Origin: Lachnospiraceae bacterium G41
Lineage (GTDB): Bacteria > Bacillota > Clostridia > Lachnospirales > Lachnospiraceae
Assembly (NCBI GenBank): GCA_900100245.1
Contig: FNEU01000003.1
Coordinates: 148,229-212,228, forward strand
DNA length: 64,000 bases
Direction of reading: 5' to 3'
Shown here: positions 62,219 through 64,000 of the stretch, in pieces
How positions within the stretch are numbered: the stretch's first letter is position 1
Layout: every line of letters starts with the position of its first letter
Made by a program: the position numbers and the translations under genes
Notes under the pieces: generated by a model
The model's database searches: none
The model's input: the letters and a program-made list of their open reading frames with translations, nothing else
What the model was told of the DNA's origin: nothing

Positions 62219-62249
62219 GGTGCACGGCTCCCGAAGGGTGCCCGGCGCC
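62219..62249 (+). repeat. 31-bp hairpin repeat family, copy 6
   Basis: GGTGCACGGCTCCCGAAG, then GGTGCCCGGCGCC. It lies 17 bp before the next start. Confidence 0.78.
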
Positions 62250-62266
62250 GAAAAAAGGAGTAAAAG

Positions 62267-63508
62267 ATGAAACCCACCAAAGAACAATTGGAACTCATTG
62301 ACAAGCAGGTTAAAAGACTTGTGGCCGGCGACAGCTATTACGGTAAGATGTATCGTGAGGCGGGCATCACGGAAGTTAAATCCGAAGAAGATTTCTACAA
62401 GATTCCTTTTACAGACAAGCAGGATTTAAGAAACGCATACCCCCTCGGAATACAGGCAGTGCCGGACGAAGAGGTTGTAAGAATCCACTCTTCTTCAGGT
62501 ACAACAGGCAAACCCGTTATCATTCCTTATACCAAGAAGGACGTTGAAGACTGGGCTATTATGTTTGAGAGATGCTATCGTCTTGCAGGCATTACCAATA
62601 AAGACCGTATCCACATTACACCCGCATACGGACTCTGGACCGCAGGAGTAGGCTTCCAGGCAGGCTGCGAAAGACTCGGTGCAATGGCTATCCCTATGGG
62701 ACCCGGCAATACAGAAAAGCAGATTCAGATGATGATAGACTTAAAGTCTACCGTTCTTTGCGCAACTTCCTCATATGCGCTTCTTTTATCAGAAGAAATA
62801 AATAAAAGAGGAATCCGCGACAAGATTCATCTTAAAAAAGGCGTTATCGGTTCGGAACGCTGGAGCGACAAGATGCGCCAGACCATAAAAGAGGGGCTCG
62901 GCATCGAACTCTACGATATTTACGGACTTACAGAAATTTACGGACCCGGTATCGGTATCAACTGCCCCGGCGAAACAGCTATGCACTGCTTCGATGATTA
63001 TTTATACATAGAGATAATCAATCCCGAGACGGGAGAGAACGTTCCCGACGGCGAAGAAGGCGAGATTGTAATTACTACCCTCGTAAAAGAAGGCGCACCT
63101 TTGCTTCGTTTCCGTACGCATGATCTCTCAAGAATCGTTCCCGGCGAATGCAAGTGCGGATGCAAGTATCCGAGACTTGATACCATCAAGGGAAGAAGTG
63201 ATGACATGTTCAAGATCCACGGTGTCAACATGTTCCCTGCACTTGTAGAAGAGATGCTTGCGAAGGTTGATGGTGCAACCAGCGAATACCGTGTAACACT
63301 TGCGCGTGATGATGATAACAACAAAGATGTCTTCCTATTAACGGTTGAAGGAGAGGGCAGAGTAAGCTTTGAAAACATGGCCAAGGAAATCAGCTATGCA
63401 TTCAAAACCTATGTAGGCGCAACTCCCAAGGTAACAATCGTTCCTATCGGAACACTTCCGAGAAGCGAGAAAAAGACCAAGAGAGTTACGGATTTAAGAA
63501 GTGAATAA
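62267..63508 (+). CDS. paaK: Phenylacetate-CoA ligase (arylacetate-CoA ligase)
   Basis: 413 residues, adenylate-forming enzyme. ATP loop SSSGTTGKPVIIPYT near residue 75, then YGLTEIYGPGIG near 225 and RTHDLSRIV near 285, with the C-terminal GRSDDMFKIHGVNMFP and a Lys-rich end (REK-type). It makes an aryl-acetyl-CoA (or, run in reverse, acid and ATP). With IorAB it forms a route for aromatic amino acids to arylacetates with ATP gain. Start ATG has AAAAAAGGAG upstream. Confidence 0.9.
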   Translation: MKPTKEQLELIDKQVKRLVAGDSYYGKMYREAGITEVKSEEDFYKIPFTDKQDLRNAYPLGIQAVPDEEVVRIHSSSGTTGKPVIIPYTKKDVEDWAIMFERCYRLAGITNKDRIHITPAYGLWTAGVGFQAGCERLGAMAIPMGPGNTEKQIQMMIDLKSTVLCATSSYALLLSEEINKRGIRDKIHLKKGVIGSERWSDKMRQTIKEGLGIELYDIYGLTEIYGPGIGINCPGETAMHCFDDYLYIEIINPETGENVPDGEEGEIVITTLVKEGAPLLRFRTHDLSRIVPGECKCGCKYPRLDTIKGRSDDMFKIHGVNMFPALVEEMLAKVDGATSEYRVTLARDDDNNKDVFLLTVEGEGRVSFENMAKEISYAFKTYVGATPKVTIVPIGTLPRSEKKTKRVTDLRSE

Positions 63509-63829
63509 GGAAACAAACATAGGGCTGCAGAAATGCGGCCCTTTCACATGCTAAATTGTTAGTGTATTAATACATGATTATAAGAAATAAAATTATTTAA
63601 AAATTTCTTAAAAAAGTTGTTGACAAGCCCATTTTGAAATGATAATATAGTCAAGCACTGCCCAAGCGGGAGAGTGCAAAGAACCTTGACAAATAAACAG
63701 CAATGCAACCCTGAAAATTCTAAAAACCATCATAAAAGATGGAGAGTAAATTTCAGAGAAAGAAACCTAAAGTAAACGTTAAGAATAAGCTAAGCAGTTT
63801 ATTCGGGACGGATTAAATTCAAACATATT
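63509..63829 (+). other. rRNA promoter and leader region
   Basis: No gene. GGGCTGC/GCGGCCC (63522-63541) is a terminator-like stem after paaK with a short TTT tail. The rest is the rRNA promoter and leader, including GCACT/AGTGC (63655-63677), which would start the leader RNA. Confidence 0.6.
63620..63648 (+). promoter_or_regulatory. rRNA operon promoter
   Basis: TTGACA (63620-63625), 17-bp spacer, TAATAT (63643-63648), with an A+T-rich upstream stretch (AAATTATTTAAAAATTTC) like an UP element. It lies about 180 bp before the 16S 5' end. Confidence 0.85.

Positions 63830-64000
<171 letters not shown>

Noticed and set aside
63655..63677. Leader hairpin as a riboswitch
   Set aside because: It is a simple short stem just after the rRNA promoter and fits rRNA leader structure.

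Overview
The window looks like a chromosomal segment of a Lachnospiraceae-type Clostridium relative (Firmicutes). It ends in the first ~170 bases of a 16S rRNA gene. AGGAGG-type ribosome-binding sites and TTGACA/TATAAT promoters are easy to find, and the gene content (TrkAH, MetNIQ and cystine-type ABC importers, IorAB, EpsG-type polysaccharide genes, many lipoproteins) fits an anaerobic gut-type clostridium. I saw no tRNA, CRISPR array, transposase or prophage.

Layout. 1-3.6 kb: K+ uptake (3' part of trkA, trkH) and a membrane diguanylate cyclase. 3.6-6 kb: sugar kinase plus araD (pentose use). 6-10.4 kb: an ECF sigma factor with a DUF4179 partner, and two divergent lipoproteins. 10.5-10.6 kb: a candidate orphan antisense RNA of type I toxin-antitoxin type. 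10.7-14.6 kb: an acidic small protein, a UbiB-family kinase and a GT-C-like membrane protein. 14.6-20.5 kb: the most striking locus. A promoter with a palindromic operator and a 39-codon leader peptide with eight Cys codons precede mutually exclusive antiterminator and terminator stems. Then follows an operon with a double substrate-binding lipoprotein (family-3 domain fused to a MetQ/NlpA domain) and two complete ABC importers, one MetNI-like and one cystine-like. The simplest reading is a sulfur-amino-acid uptake operon controlled by cysteine through attenuation. 20.5-24 kb: two HTH/membrane-protein pairs around a CPBP protease whose promoter carries three equal palindromes. 24-26.2 kb: a HAD phosphatase and an HTH plus nucleotidyltransferase pair resembling a toxin-antitoxin or defence module. 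26.2-33.7 kb: a two-component system, two small housekeeping genes, a hypothetical protein, a beta-helix lipoprotein, a PAP2-like protein and rfbD.

33.9-58.2 kb is one long plus-strand surface-polysaccharide cluster: initiating sugar phosphotransferase, Wzz-like protein with a kinase-like tail that lacks a P-loop, EpsG-type polymerase, at least six soluble glycosyltransferases, a PglK-like ABC flippase, three GtrB-like lipid-linked-sugar synthases next to large membrane proteins (one GtrII), an acyltransferase, and an aminotransferase/acetyltransferase pair for a dTDP-4-acylamino sugar. 58.2-63.5 kb: an RlmI-like methyltransferase, a DUF2752 protein, then iorA, iorB and an arylacetate-CoA ligase for aromatic 2-oxoacid oxidation. 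The rRNA promoter, leader and 16S start close the window.

A family of six ~31-bp hairpin repeats (arms GGTGCC / GGCTCC or GGCACC) sits in intergenic gaps of plus-strand operons, each just before the next gene's ribosome-binding site. Four are in the polysaccharide cluster, one lies between the sugar kinase and araD, and one precedes the CoA ligase gene. Functions are assigned from recognisable motifs read by eye; no database search was possible.
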